The notes: generated by a model not told the origin, from the letters alone. DNA of 64,000 nucleotides from Apopatocola sp963618015 (GCA_963618015.1 CAVEQS010000006.1:11637-75636), one strand, 5' to 3'. Positions 24,492-33,400 are shown, counted from the first letter of the stretch. Program-made: numbers and translations.

Positions 24492-25817
24492 ATGACCAAA
24501 CTATTCGGCTCCGTGCTGCTGTTCTTCTACAATCTCTGCGGCAGCTACGGATGGGCTATCCTTATCTTCGGCCTTTTCGTGAAGCTCATCATGCTGCCCT
24601 TCCAGATGAAGAGCAAGCACAGCATGATGCGCACCACCATGCTCACGCCCCGCGTGAAGGAGCTGGAGAAGCGCTACGCCACCAACAAGCAAAAGTATCA
24701 GGAAGAGGTCGCCAAGCTCTATAAGGAAGCCAAGATCAACCCGATGTCCGGCTGCCTGTGGACGCTGATCCCCTTCCCGATCGTCATCATCCTCTATCAG
24801 GCCGTGCGTCAGCCGCTCACCGCGCTCATGCAGCTCTCGCAGGAGCACATCACGACGCTGACCGACGTTGTCACCCAGCTCGGCTACTACACCGCCCCCG
24901 CCAAGGCGGACGCCTATTCCCAGATGACCATCGCCAATGTGCTGCATGAGCACTTTGCCGATATCGTCGCCAACCCCGGCGTGGCGGATTTTGCCAGCCA
25001 GCTCAAGGACATCAACTTCCACTTTCTCGGTCTCAACCTGATCGAGAAGCCGTCGCTCCTGTTCTGGAACACCCCGGAGTGGCTGAATGGCGCCTGGTAC
25101 ATCGCGCTGCTGATGTTCCTCATCCCGTTCATCTCCGCCGGTCTTACCGTTCTCCAGACGAAGCTCACCCAGAAAATGAATCCCCCGCAGGACGCCCAGA
25201 CTGCCCAGACCAGCAAGACCATGAACCTCGTGATGCCGCTGATGAGCGTTTACATCTGCTTCATCATGCCGGTGTCCATGGGCCTGTACTGGATCGAGCA
25301 GAGCGTGCTCGGCATCATCCAGGAAGCCATTCTCAACCGCTACTACAAGACGAAGCTCGATGCAGAAATGGCCGAGTTCAACGAAGCGCAGCGCAAGAAG
25401 GACGCCGAGATGGAAGCCAAGCGCGCCGAGACCGAGCGTCTCAAAGCCGAGGGCAAGACCCAGGTGAACGCCAACACGAGCAAGAAGCGCCTCGCTGCGC
25501 AGGAGCGCAATGCCGAGGAGCAGCGCCTTGCCGCGATCCGCGCCGCCGAGCGCGCCGCGAAGAATCCGGGCGCGGAGCTGCCTGCCTCGCAGGTTGGTAC
25601 CCGCCGGTTTGCCCGCGGCCGTGCCTATGTGGCGGACCGCTATGACGTGACCGAGGCGGAAGCCGCCGCCGAGACTGCCGAAGCCGCTGCCGCGGGCGAG
25701 GCCGATCTCGAAGAGGCGAAGGCGCAGCTCGCCGAGACCGAAGCCGTGGAGACCGTGGAGACGGTCGAGACCGCCGAGGAAACGGCCGAAGCTCCTGCCG
25801 CCGAAGAGAAGGAGTAA
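24492..25817 (+). CDS. yidC: Membrane protein insertase YidC/OxaA
   Basis: 441 residues. Five hydrophobic segments in the first 290 residues with the conserved core YGWAILIFGLFVKLIMLPFQMKSKHSMMRT, where the Arg/Lys-rich groove lies in the first cytoplasmic loop. There is no lipobox at the N-terminus. The C-terminal 150 residues are a long charged, Ala/Glu-rich cytoplasmic tail (FNEAQRKKDAEMEAKRAETERLKAEGK and later EAAAETAEAAAAGEADLEEAKAQLAETEAVETVETVETAEETAE), longer than the basic tail of Bacillus SpoIIIJ. It inserts membrane proteins with or without SecYEG. Confidence 0.93.
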   Translation: MTKLFGSVLLFFYNLCGSYGWAILIFGLFVKLIMLPFQMKSKHSMMRTTMLTPRVKELEKRYATNKQKYQEEVAKLYKEAKINPMSGCLWTLIPFPIVIILYQAVRQPLTALMQLSQEHITTLTDVVTQLGYYTAPAKADAYSQMTIANVLHEHFADIVANPGVADFASQLKDINFHFLGLNLIEKPSLLFWNTPEWLNGAWYIALLMFLIPFISAGLTVLQTKLTQKMNPPQDAQTAQTSKTMNLVMPLMSVYICFIMPVSMGLYWIEQSVLGIIQEAILNRYYKTKLDAEMAEFNEAQRKKDAEMEAKRAETERLKAEGKTQVNANTSKKRLAAQERNAEEQRLAAIRAAERAAKNPGAELPASQVGTRRFARGRAYVADRYDVTEAEAAAETAEAAAAGEADLEEAKAQLAETEAVETVETVETAEETAEAPAAEEKE

Positions 25818-25824
25818 AACACAC

Positions 25825-26778
25825 ATGATTCGATCCATAGAGACCACCGGCAAAACAAAGGAGCTTGCCATCCGCGCCGCGCTCGAGCAGCTCAAGCTCA
25901 CCGAGGACGACATCACCTATGAGATCCTCGAACTGGGCCGCAGCGGATTTCTGGGCATCGGCGCCGTGCCGGCGCGCGTGCGCGTCAGCTACGATGACGG
26001 CCAGAGCGAGCCCAAGCCGGTAAAGACCCAGCAGCCGGCCAAGACCCCGGCGAAAAAGAGTGAGCCTGTGAAAAAGAGCGAGCCGAAGAAGGCCCCGGCG
26101 CGTGAATACGCCGCCGGAAGCCAGGAGAAGGAAGTGGAGAGCTTCCTGCACGGCCTGCTCGACCGCATGGGCGTGGAGTGCACGATCGACATTTCCGCGC
26201 GCGAGGGCGGCGGACTGGAGGTCAAGCTCGACGGCCCCGACATGGGCGCCGTGATCGGCCGCCGCGGCGAAACGCTCGACGCCATCCAGCATCTTGTGAA
26301 CTATGCCGTCAACCGCGGCAGCGACAAGCGGATGCACATCAGCGTGGATGCCGAGGGCTATCGCAGCAAGCGCGAGGAATCCCTCGTCCATCTGGCCCAC
26401 AAGATGGCGGCGAAGGCGATCAAGTATAAGCGCAGCATGGCGCTGGAGCCGATGAACTCCTACGAGCGCCACGTGATCCACACGGCGCTGCAGGACTACG
26501 AAGGCGTTTCCACCAGCTCCACCGGCGTGGAGCCGAACCGCCGCGTCGTTGTCAACTACGAACGCCCCGCCGGCGAAGCGGCGGAGGAGCCGCGCCGCGG
26601 CAGCCGCGGCGATCGCAGCCGCCGTCCGCGGGATAACCGCGAAAACCGCGCCCCGCGCGCGGCCGCTCCCGCGCCGGAGAAGAAGGCGGAGACCGCCGAG
26701 CCTCTCCCTGCGCCTGAGTACCCCGCGGACTACACGCCCCCGGTGAAGAACAAGCCCCAGAGCCGCGAGTGGTGTTAA
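25825..26778 (+). CDS. jag: RNA-binding protein Jag/KhpB
   Basis: 317 residues in three parts: Jag-N (1-52, MIRSIETTGKTKELAIRAALEQLKLTEDDITYEILELGRSGFLGIGAVPARVRV), a KH-type domain (about 105-180, GPDMGAVIGRRGETLDAIQHLVNYAVNR) and an R3H domain (RSMALEPMNSYERHVIHTALQDYEGVSTSSTGVEPNRRVVV). A Lys/Pro linker and an Arg/Pro-rich disordered tail surround them. KhpB works with KhpA in RNA binding and cell-division control. mnmE and mnmG, often next, are absent. Confidence 0.93.
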   Translation: MIRSIETTGKTKELAIRAALEQLKLTEDDITYEILELGRSGFLGIGAVPARVRVSYDDGQSEPKPVKTQQPAKTPAKKSEPVKKSEPKKAPAREYAAGSQEKEVESFLHGLLDRMGVECTIDISAREGGGLEVKLDGPDMGAVIGRRGETLDAIQHLVNYAVNRGSDKRMHISVDAEGYRSKREESLVHLAHKMAAKAIKYKRSMALEPMNSYERHVIHTALQDYEGVSTSSTGVEPNRRVVVNYERPAGEAAEEPRRGSRGDRSRRPRDNRENRAPRAAAPAPEKKAETAEPLPAPEYPADYTPPVKNKPQSREWC

Positions 26779-26784
26779 AAACTT

Positions 26785-27011
26785 CAAATGGGAGTCCTGC
26801 ATAGCAGGACTCCCATTTGAGCAGATACGGCTCGCCGCAGCGCACTCGCTTCGCTCGCACGTTTGCGAGCCGAGCGGTATTTTTCCCGACGCACATGTCG
26901 CCGGGAAAAATGATTGGAACTTTATTTGTGCCTACGGACGCAAACTCTGCGAGGCCTTTTTACATCCAAAATACGGAAAGAGAGAGCCGATGGCAAACGC
27001 CATCGGCTCTC
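26785..27011. other. Hairpin-rich intergenic region after jag
   Basis: The 366 bases between jag and the next likely start hold no convincing gene but several stems: a perfect 16-bp stem (26785-26800 with 26804-26819, loop ATA), GCTCGCA-CGTT-TGCGAGC (26853-26870), ATTTTTCCCG with CGGGAAAAAT (26879-26911) and a 13-bp stem GAGAGCCGATGGC (26982-26994) with its complement (26999-27011) and a T-run. The first and last can act as terminators; the middle two are unexplained. A further AT-rich stem lies at 27028-27048. Confidence 0.6.
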
Positions 27012-27144
27012 TTTTGTGCTTGTAGTTCAATTTCTTTCTTAGAAATTGTGAAATAAAGAGATTTCTCTTTTCCCCGTTGCGCACTGCGCTGCCGTGTGAT
27101 ATTTTATTGATATGATTACAGATAAGATGACGACAGAGGTTACT

Positions 27145-28419
27145 ATGAAAGCAGCGATTTACGAAAAATACCGGAGCATTCTCCGTGCGGAGCTCATTAC
27201 GGCGGAGGGGTGCACCGAGCCGATCGCCGTGGCTTACGCTGCGGCGAAGGCACGGGACGTCCTCGGTGCGTTTCCCGAGAATCTTTCGCTTGTCTGTTCG
27301 GGCAACGTGATCAAAAACGTGATGGGCGTTACGATCCCGCATTCGGGCGGCCGCCGCGGCATGGACGTTGCGGCGATCCTCGGTGCGCTCGGCGGCAATG
27401 CAGACCGCGCGCTGGAGGTGCTTGACGACGTGACGGAAGAGCAGATCGCCCGGATCGATCCTCTCCTTCATTCCGGCTTTTGCCGCTGCTCGCTGGCTGA
27501 GGGCGTGGAGAAGCTGTATATCGGCGTAACGGCCACGCGCGGGAGCGATTCCGCTTTCGTGGAGATCCGGCTGCATCATACGAACATCACGCGCATCCAT
27601 CGCAACGGCGAGGTGCTGCTTGACGCTACCGCGCAGACGACCGATGAGATCGACCGGAGCTGTCTGGATCTGCACGATATTCTCGGCTATGCCGCCGAGG
27701 AGGACATGGACGTCCTTCGCACACTCCTGTGCGGCCAGATCGAAAAAAATACCGCCATCTCCCGCGAGGGACTTTCCCGCCCCTACGGCGCGCAGGTCGG
27801 CCGCTGCCTGCTGGAAGCCGCAGCGGAGGATGACAGACATACCCGCATTTGCGCGGCCGCGGCCGCGGCATCCGACGCGCGCATGGGCGGCTGCGCCATG
27901 CCGGTCGTCATCAATTCCGGCAGCGGCAATCAGGGCATCGCCGTTTCCGTGCCGGTGATCGAATATGCGCGGCAGAACGATGTGGAGGAGGGGCGGCTCA
28001 TCCGTGCTCTCGCCGTGAGCAATCTCGTGTCGCTCTCCGTAAAGCGCTATATCGGCGCGCTGTCTGCTTTTTGCGGCGTTGTCTGTGCGGCGAGCGGCAC
28101 AGGCGCGGCCATCACCTGGCTGCGCGGCGGGGACGAAAACGAGGTTGCCATGACCATTGTAAACTCGCTCGGCACGATCAGCGGCATGGTGTGTGACGGG
28201 GCGAAGCCCTCATGCGCGGCCAAAATCGCGGCGGCGGTGCGCGTTGCGCTCATGGCCGACGAGATGAGCCGCCGTGGCTGCGCCTTTCAGGCGGGCGAGG
28301 GGATCATCAGCGCCAACATCGAAGATACGATCCGCCGCATCGGGATCCTTGGCAAGGAGGGCATGTACGAGACCGACAACGTGATCCTGCGCATGATGCT
28401 TGACCGGAGCACAGTATAA
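27145..28419 (+). CDS. L-cysteine desulfidase-like protein (CyuA/UPF0597 family)
   Basis: 424 residues from ATG 27145 (AGAGG ahead); the frame is open from an ATG at 27112 that lacks a ribosome site. The signature AEGCTEPIAVAYAAAKARDVLG, the CSGNVIKNVMGVTIPHSGGRRGM segment and the later cysteine-bearing GDGAKPSCAAKIAAAVRVAL mark the 4Fe-4S family of YhaM/CyuA proteins, which release sulfide, pyruvate and ammonia from cysteine. It heads a cluster of sulfur/amino-acid genes and points towards the GntR gene. Serine-dehydratase-like activity is the alternative. Confidence 0.82.
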   Translation: MKAAIYEKYRSILRAELITAEGCTEPIAVAYAAAKARDVLGAFPENLSLVCSGNVIKNVMGVTIPHSGGRRGMDVAAILGALGGNADRALEVLDDVTEEQIARIDPLLHSGFCRCSLAEGVEKLYIGVTATRGSDSAFVEIRLHHTNITRIHRNGEVLLDATAQTTDEIDRSCLDLHDILGYAAEEDMDVLRTLLCGQIEKNTAISREGLSRPYGAQVGRCLLEAAAEDDRHTRICAAAAAASDARMGGCAMPVVINSGSGNQGIAVSVPVIEYARQNDVEEGRLIRALAVSNLVSLSVKRYIGALSAFCGVVCAASGTGAAITWLRGGDENEVAMTIVNSLGTISGMVCDGAKPSCAAKIAAAVRVALMADEMSRRGCAFQAGEGIISANIEDTIRRIGILGKEGMYETDNVILRMMLDRSTV

Positions 28420-28457
28420 AAAAGTACCGGAGGCGAACCTCCGGTACATGACGGATA

Positions 28458-29084
28458 TTACGAAAACGCTGCAAAATCCTGCAGATCGAGCTCCATATTC
28501 CTCGCCGCTTCCTCACCGTCACCGGCTTCGAGCGCACGGAGAATGCTCGCGTGGTATTTCATGTCGTGCGGATACAGATGATCCCACTTGTCCCAGTAGA
28601 ACTGGCCGTAGGCGCATTTGAGCGTGGAGAGCGTCTTTTCCAGCATGCGGACGGCATAGTCGTTCTGCGAGTAGGACGCCAGCTTCAGGTGAAACTGCGC
28701 GTTGAATTCCCAATGGCTCCACATACTCTCCCCGGAGCTGTTGCACTTTTTGTTGATCTGGCCGAGCACGGCGAGGCGGGACGGCGTGATCGTCTGCGCG
28801 GTCTGCCGGAGCAGCGCGCATTCCAGGATCCGCCGGAACTCCTGCATGTGGTTCACATCGTCTGTGGTGATGCGGACGACCTCGTAGCCACACCGCGGCA
28901 GATTGCGCATGATCCCCTCGGTGCACAGCGCCGCGAGCGCTTCGCGGATCGGGGCACGGCTGCAATCAAACTTTTCCAGCAGTCCGGCCTCGGTAAGGAT
29001 CTGGTTGGGGCGGTATTCGCCGTGGATGATCCCCTCCATCAGGGAATCGTATGTGCTTTTTTTGATCGACTGTTTTGTTTCCAT
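28458..29084 (-). CDS. GntR-family (FadR/VanR type) transcriptional regulator
   Basis: 208 residues from the ATG at 29084, nine bases after GGAGGG; the upstream open frame is not used. The N-terminal winged helix (STYDSLMEGIIHGEYRPNQILTEAGLLEKFDCSRAPIREALAALCTEGI) is the GntR signature. The C-terminal all-helical FCD-type domain (HMQEFRRILECALLRQTA ... HWEFNAQFHLKLASYS ... HMKYHASILRALEAGD) binds an acidic or amino-acid effector, usually through metal-coordinating His residues. It is divergent from the permease and probably controls the whole cluster. Confidence 0.88.
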   Translation of the reverse strand: METKQSIKKSTYDSLMEGIIHGEYRPNQILTEAGLLEKFDCSRAPIREALAALCTEGIMRNLPRCGYEVVRITTDDVNHMQEFRRILECALLRQTAQTITPSRLAVLGQINKKCNSSGESMWSHWEFNAQFHLKLASYSQNDYAVRMLEKTLSTLKCAYGQFYWDKWDHLYPHDMKYHASILRALEAGDGEEAARNMELDLQDFAAFS

Positions 29085-29111
29085 ATTTACCAATCCCTCC
29101 GCTTTGCCATG

Positions 29112-29219
29112 ATTATACAATAAAACGGGAAAAAAGCAAAAGGAAAATGAAATGCGTAAAGGAGTGTGATATACTGATCTTACAGCGTACCGAAGCAGTT
29201 CAAACCACCGAAGCAGTTC
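29112..29219. promoter_or_regulatory. GntR/permease divergent control region with 13-bp direct repeats
   Basis: A minus-strand TATAAT (29117-29112) serves the GntR gene and a plus-strand TATACT (29170-29175) serves the permease. Two perfect copies of ACCGAAGCAGTTC (29189-29201 and 29207-29219), 18 bases apart, follow the likely permease start site. They are candidate GntR operators or leader elements. Confidence 0.6.
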
Positions 29220-29250
29220 CCCCAAAATCTTTTTAAGGAGAGAAAAAACA

Positions 29251-30531
29251 ATGTTAGGAACTATCGGCATTTTCCTCGGCTTCGCGGTCCTTCTCGTCTG
29301 TGTCTGGAAAAAGTACAACCTCATCCTCGCCGCGCTTCTGGCGAGCACCGTGATCGGACTCACGAACGGCTTCTCTCTGGCGGAAACGTGGAATACGTAT
29401 CTCGTGCAGGGCATCGCCTCGTTCGGCGCTCCGTATTTCTGGATGCTCGTTCTCGGCGCACTGTTTGCCAAGCTTATGGAGGACAGCGGCGCTACCCGCA
29501 GTCTCGGCCTCTGGATCGCCGATCGCTGCGGCGAGCGCTACAGCCTTCTTGGCTACATGGTCGTCACCGGCCTTCTCACGCTCGGCGGCGTCAACGGCTT
29601 CGTCATCATCTTTGTTCTGCTGCCTCTGGCAAAGGTCCTCTTCCGCAAGGGCAACGTGCCCTGGTATATTTTCCCCGCCGTTACCTATGCCGCGATGGTG
29701 CCCGGCTGCGCGTTCTTCCCCGGCGGCATCCAGACGAACAACATCGCTCCCACCAACTATCTCGGCACTACGCTGACTGCTGCGCCCGTGATCGGCATCA
29801 TCGGCACGGTGATCTATCTCGCCATGATCGCGGTTTACGTACATTTTACTCTGAAAAAAGCCCGCGCCAACCCCGACGCGCCCGAATATTATGCCCTTGA
29901 CGCTGAAAGCGTCGATCTCTCCACCGGCAAGATCCCCCCGGCGTGGATGTCGCTCATCCCGCTGGCCGTCGCGCTCATCTGCATCAACCTCATCAAGCTC
30001 TCGATCGTATACGGCCTTGCCATCGCCTGCGTCGTGTGCATCGTTCTCTTCTGGAAGTACTATGACAGTGTCAAAACCACGCTCAATAACGGTGTGGCCA
30101 GCGGCGTCAACCCTGTGATCATGGTGTGCATGGTCGTCGGTGTTGCCAAGGTCGTTGCCGCCACTCCTGCATTTGCCGGCTTCCAGCAGTGGCTGCTGAA
30201 CCTGCCGCTGAACGGCCTCTTCAAGGTTTTCGCCGTCACGAACTGCGTCGCGTTCATGACCGGCTCCGGTACCGCCGCCATCTCCACCACGCTCGAGCTG
30301 TTCGGCAAGGATTTCCTGGCTATGGGCTTCTCTCCGGAGGTCATCCACCGCATCGTCGCCATGTCCTCCGAGGGCTTTGACTCCATGCCGTGGAACAACT
30401 TCATCGTGCTCGTTCTCACCATGGGCGGCCTTTCCTACTCCAAGAGCTATAAGCACGTGTTCATCTGCTCTGTCGTGCTGACGATGCTGGCCACGCTTCT
30501 GGTCATCGCCGGCATTTCGATCTTCGCGTAA
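29251..30531 (+). CDS. GntP/ion-transporter-superfamily permease
   Basis: 426 residues with about 12 membrane segments from the N-terminus onward (MLGTIGIFLGFAVLLVCVWKKYNLILAALLASTVIGLTNG is typical of GntP carriers, as is the internal repeat ending AFMTGSGTAAISTTLELFG). Such proteins import gluconate and other small carboxylates. Next to a racemase, hydrolase and amidohydrolase, it probably imports the pathway substrate. AAGGAGAG precedes the ATG. Confidence 0.82.
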   Translation: MLGTIGIFLGFAVLLVCVWKKYNLILAALLASTVIGLTNGFSLAETWNTYLVQGIASFGAPYFWMLVLGALFAKLMEDSGATRSLGLWIADRCGERYSLLGYMVVTGLLTLGGVNGFVIIFVLLPLAKVLFRKGNVPWYIFPAVTYAAMVPGCAFFPGGIQTNNIAPTNYLGTTLTAAPVIGIIGTVIYLAMIAVYVHFTLKKARANPDAPEYYALDAESVDLSTGKIPPAWMSLIPLAVALICINLIKLSIVYGLAIACVVCIVLFWKYYDSVKTTLNNGVASGVNPVIMVCMVVGVAKVVAATPAFAGFQQWLLNLPLNGLFKVFAVTNCVAFMTGSGTAAISTTLELFGKDFLAMGFSPEVIHRIVAMSSEGFDSMPWNNFIVLVLTMGGLSYSKSYKHVFICSVVLTMLATLLVIAGISIFA

Positions 30532-30535
30532 GCCC

Positions 30536-31288
30536 ATGGCGTACATATCGGAAAAGAAGGTGTATGGCACGCTCGGGAAGCTGGGCGTCGCCATGCCTGC
30601 CGGGGGCTACATCGCCGTTACGGATTTCCACCGCTGGCTTTGCCCGGACATCGCGATCTCCGACTATCCGGTGCCTCTCGGCGCTGTCAGCCCCGCCGGG
30701 CTTCAGGCGTTTGCCGATAAGGTCACGGAGGCAATGCACCTTTACCGGGATTATGACCCGGTGGATCTCGCGTTCCTCTCCTGCACCTCCGGCAGCCAGG
30801 TCGGCGGCCCCGGCTACGACGCGCATCTCTGCCAAACGATCCGGGAGGCCGCCAACGCCCGGGAGGGCTATACAACGACCACCGCCGTTCTTAAAGCGCT
30901 CCGCGCTCTCGGCGCAAAAAAGCTTACGATCTGCACGCCGTATCCGGACGATGTGAACGCCGCCGAGAAAGCATACTTTGAAAACGAAGGCTTTTCCATC
31001 GACGGGATCTTCGGCATGAAGACCGCCGACCCGCGTGATCCGAAGCTCATCGGCCGCATCCCGCCGGAGGACATCTTCCGCTTTGCCAAAGAGCGCATGC
31101 AGCCCGGATCGGACGCGCTGTTCATCAGCTGCACCGGGCTAACGGCCATGGAGATCATCGCCGATCTCGAAGCGGAGCTCGGCGTTCCGGTCGTGACGAG
31201 CAATGCGTGCGCGGTCTGGCTCATCGGAAAATGGTTTGGCCGCCACGGCGAGCGGGCCGGCCGTCTCGGACGGCTGTTCACGCTCTGA
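30536..31288 (+). CDS. Asp/Glu/hydantoin-racemase-like or maleate-isomerase-like protein
   Basis: 250 residues. Two pseudo-symmetric halves each carry an active-site cysteine: LAFLSCTSGSQVGG (Cys83) and LFISCTGLTAMEI (Cys199), the pair used by maleate isomerase, arylmalonate decarboxylase and the Asp/Glu racemases. The N-terminal GVAMPAGGYIAVTDFHRWLCPDIAISDYPVPLG resembles the maleate-isomerase branch. It begins four bases after the permease stop with no clear ribosome site, hence coupled. A role as racemase of the thiazoline substrate is inferred from neighbours. Confidence 0.75.
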   Translation: MAYISEKKVYGTLGKLGVAMPAGGYIAVTDFHRWLCPDIAISDYPVPLGAVSPAGLQAFADKVTEAMHLYRDYDPVDLAFLSCTSGSQVGGPGYDAHLCQTIREAANAREGYTTTTAVLKALRALGAKKLTICTPYPDDVNAAEKAYFENEGFSIDGIFGMKTADPRDPKLIGRIPPEDIFRFAKERMQPGSDALFISCTGLTAMEIIADLEAELGVPVVTSNACAVWLIGKWFGRHGERAGRLGRLFTL

Positions 31289-31317
31289 AAGAGCCGATAC
31301 GAAAGGAGAACAGGAAA

Positions 31318-32040
31318 ATGATCCGCGAAAAGATCGCCCCGGAATTTTATATTGAAGAACACGCGCTCATCTACGGCCTGCTCGGCAAGTATGCGGAGCA
31401 GTTCTGCGGCGAAGCCGGGCTGGACGCCTTTGCCAAGGGAACGATCCTCTATTCCCGCGAGCGCGGCATCCGCATGGCAAAGCGCTGTCTTGCCGACGGC
31501 CGCGAGCTGAATATGAAAACGTATCTGCTCTACGGCGAATGGGCGGACACGCGCAAAAAGACCAGCATCCAGGTATGCGGCATCGTGCCGGATTTCCTCA
31601 ACACCGTTCCGCAGTGCGCGTGGAACGACAGCTGGATCAAATACGGTCTAGGGAAATACGGCGCCATCTACTGCACCTACTGCGACAAGAACCTCGTCCG
31701 CGGCTTCAGCCCGGCGGAGACGGTGGAGATATCCTCCGTGCTCACACACGGCGCGCCCTCCTGCGAGTTCAACTGGATCGGTGCAAATTTCCAGACCGAG
31801 CAGGAGTTCTACGATCTCATGAAGCTCAAAAGTGAGATATCGCATTACACCATGAAGGACTTTCTCTATCACTCCGGCCACACGCTCTCGGCGCTCCGGC
31901 GCACGTTTTATGTGGAGCTGAGCGTTCCCGACACGGAGAAGATCTGCTCCGCGGCGCTCCGGGAGTTTGCTGGGATCATGGGCGAGGAAAAGTGCGCCGC
32001 GCTCGAAGAAGAATCCCATCTTGACTTTTTGGAGATCTGA
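31318..32040 (+). CDS. L-2-amino-thiazoline-4-carboxylic acid hydrolase-family protein
   Basis: 240 residues from ATG 31318 (AAAGGAG ahead). Cysteine-rich and soluble. The motif IYCTYCDKNLVRGFSP (117-132) and the surrounding fold (LLYGEWADTRKKTSIQV, PSCEFNWIG) match what I recall of the ATC-hydrolase family, named after the Pseudomonas enzyme that opens L-2-aminothiazoline-4-carboxylate to carbamoyl-cysteine. The family is broad, so identity of the substrate needs the context: racemase before, M20 amidohydrolase four bases after, cysteine desulfidase and C-S lyase nearby. Confidence 0.68.
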   Translation: MIREKIAPEFYIEEHALIYGLLGKYAEQFCGEAGLDAFAKGTILYSRERGIRMAKRCLADGRELNMKTYLLYGEWADTRKKTSIQVCGIVPDFLNTVPQCAWNDSWIKYGLGKYGAIYCTYCDKNLVRGFSPAETVEISSVLTHGAPSCEFNWIGANFQTEQEFYDLMKLKSEISHYTMKDFLYHSGHTLSALRRTFYVELSVPDTEKICSAALREFAGIMGEEKCAALEEESHLDFLEI

Positions 32041-32043
32041 CCT

Positions 32044-33351
32044 ATGGACAGCCGTGACCGTTTGGGATCCATCCGCCGCATCGTATCGTCGCTCAAAGCG
32101 GAGCTCACCGCGCTGAGCGACGCCATCTGGGCGCACCCGGAGACCGCGTTTCAGGAGGAGTATGCCTGCGCCGCGCTCTCGCGGTTTCTTGCGGAGAAGG
32201 GCTTCTCTGTCGAGTCCTCCGCCGCGGGGCTGCCCACCGCGTTTGTTGCCTCGCGTGGCAAGGGCTCTCCCGTGATCGGCTTTCTCGGCGAGTACGACGC
32301 CCTGCCGGGGCTGTATCAGCCCGCCGGGGTCTCCGAGACGGGCGACGAGCCCGGCACCGCCGGTCACGGCTGCGGCCACAACCTTCTTGGCGCCGGCGCG
32401 GCGGGCGCCGCCGCGGCGCTCAGCGGGTATCTGGAAAAGAACCGGCTTCCCGGCACGGTACGGTTTTACGGCTGTCCCGCCGAGGAGTCCGGCGCCGGAA
32501 AGGAGATCCTTGCGCGCTCCGGCGTATTTGACGGTCTGGACGCCTGCTTCACATGGCACCCGGAAACGCGAAACTGTGTCGTGACGCAGAGCACGCTCGC
32601 AAACATCATCGCGGAAGCGGAATTTCGCGGAAAGGCCAGCCATGCCGCCGCTTCGCCGGAGCTCGGGCGCAGCGCGCTGGACGCCTGTGAGCTGATGAAC
32701 GTGGGCGCGAACTACCTTCGCGAGCATGTACCGCCGGACGTCCGGTTCCATTACGCCTACACCGATGCCGGCGGAAGCAGCCCCAACATCGTGCAGAGCA
32801 AGGCCTCGCTTCTCTACTATATCCGCGCGGAAAAGCAGCGCACCGCCGAGGATGTGCTCGCCCGCCTGTCTGACATAGCAAAAGGCGCCGCGCTGATGAC
32901 CGGCACGGAGGTGTCCTTCCGCCGCGGGAGCACCATGAGCGATTATCTCCCCAACGACGCGCTCGGCCGTCTGGCGGACGAGGCGTTCCGGCAGCTCGGC
33001 GCACCGGAGTTCTCGCCGGAGGAGATCGCGTCGGCGGCCCGTTTCTCCACGGAGGTGCCTCCCTTCTCTGCGGAGATCGAGCCGTACGGGCAGCATACCG
33101 GCACTCTTTCCGTTTCCACCGATGTCGGCAACGTTTCGCACATCGTTCCGACGGTGCAGATCTATGTCGCCTGCTTCGCCAAGGACACGCCGTTTCATGA
33201 CCGGCGCATGACGGCGCAGGCGGCGCTGCCCGCAGCGCACCGCGGCATGATGACGGCGGCTGCCGTTCTGGCCGCAGCCTCTGCCGCGGCGGCGGAGTCG
33301 CCCGAGGTGCTCGCCGCCGCCTCGGCGGAGCTGCACGACACAGAAAAATAA
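32044..33351 (+). CDS. M20-family amidohydrolase
   Basis: 435 residues. M20/AbgB features are the first metal loop GFLGEYDALPGL, GTAGHGCGHNLLGAGAAGAA (His-Cys-Gly-His), the acidic pair PAEESGAGKEIL, the dimerisation domain with GKASHAAASPELGRSALDAC, and the late SVSTDVGNVSHIVPTVQIYV. The family removes acyl, aminobenzoyl or carbamoyl groups from amino acids. In this operon, hydrolysis of N-carbamoyl-cysteine to cysteine would complete the route; this is inferred. Start three bases after the previous stop. Confidence 0.85.
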   Translation: MDSRDRLGSIRRIVSSLKAELTALSDAIWAHPETAFQEEYACAALSRFLAEKGFSVESSAAGLPTAFVASRGKGSPVIGFLGEYDALPGLYQPAGVSETGDEPGTAGHGCGHNLLGAGAAGAAAALSGYLEKNRLPGTVRFYGCPAEESGAGKEILARSGVFDGLDACFTWHPETRNCVVTQSTLANIIAEAEFRGKASHAAASPELGRSALDACELMNVGANYLREHVPPDVRFHYAYTDAGGSSPNIVQSKASLLYYIRAEKQRTAEDVLARLSDIAKGAALMTGTEVSFRRGSTMSDYLPNDALGRLADEAFRQLGAPEFSPEEIASAARFSTEVPPFSAEIEPYGQHTGTLSVSTDVGNVSHIVPTVQIYVACFAKDTPFHDRRMTAQAALPAAHRGMMTAAAVLAAASAAAAESPEVLAAASAELHDTEK

Positions 33352-33366
33352 CGCGATTCGCAAAGA

Positions 33367-33400
33367 AAGAGCCGATGGCAGGCGCCATCGGCTCTTTTTC
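33367..33400. terminator. Terminator between the M20 and MalY/PatB genes
   Basis: AAGAGCCGATGGC, loop AGGC, GCCATCGGCTCTT, with flanking A- and T-runs. The stem is the same sequence as the one at 26982-27011, so near-identical terminators bracket the cluster. Confidence 0.85.
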
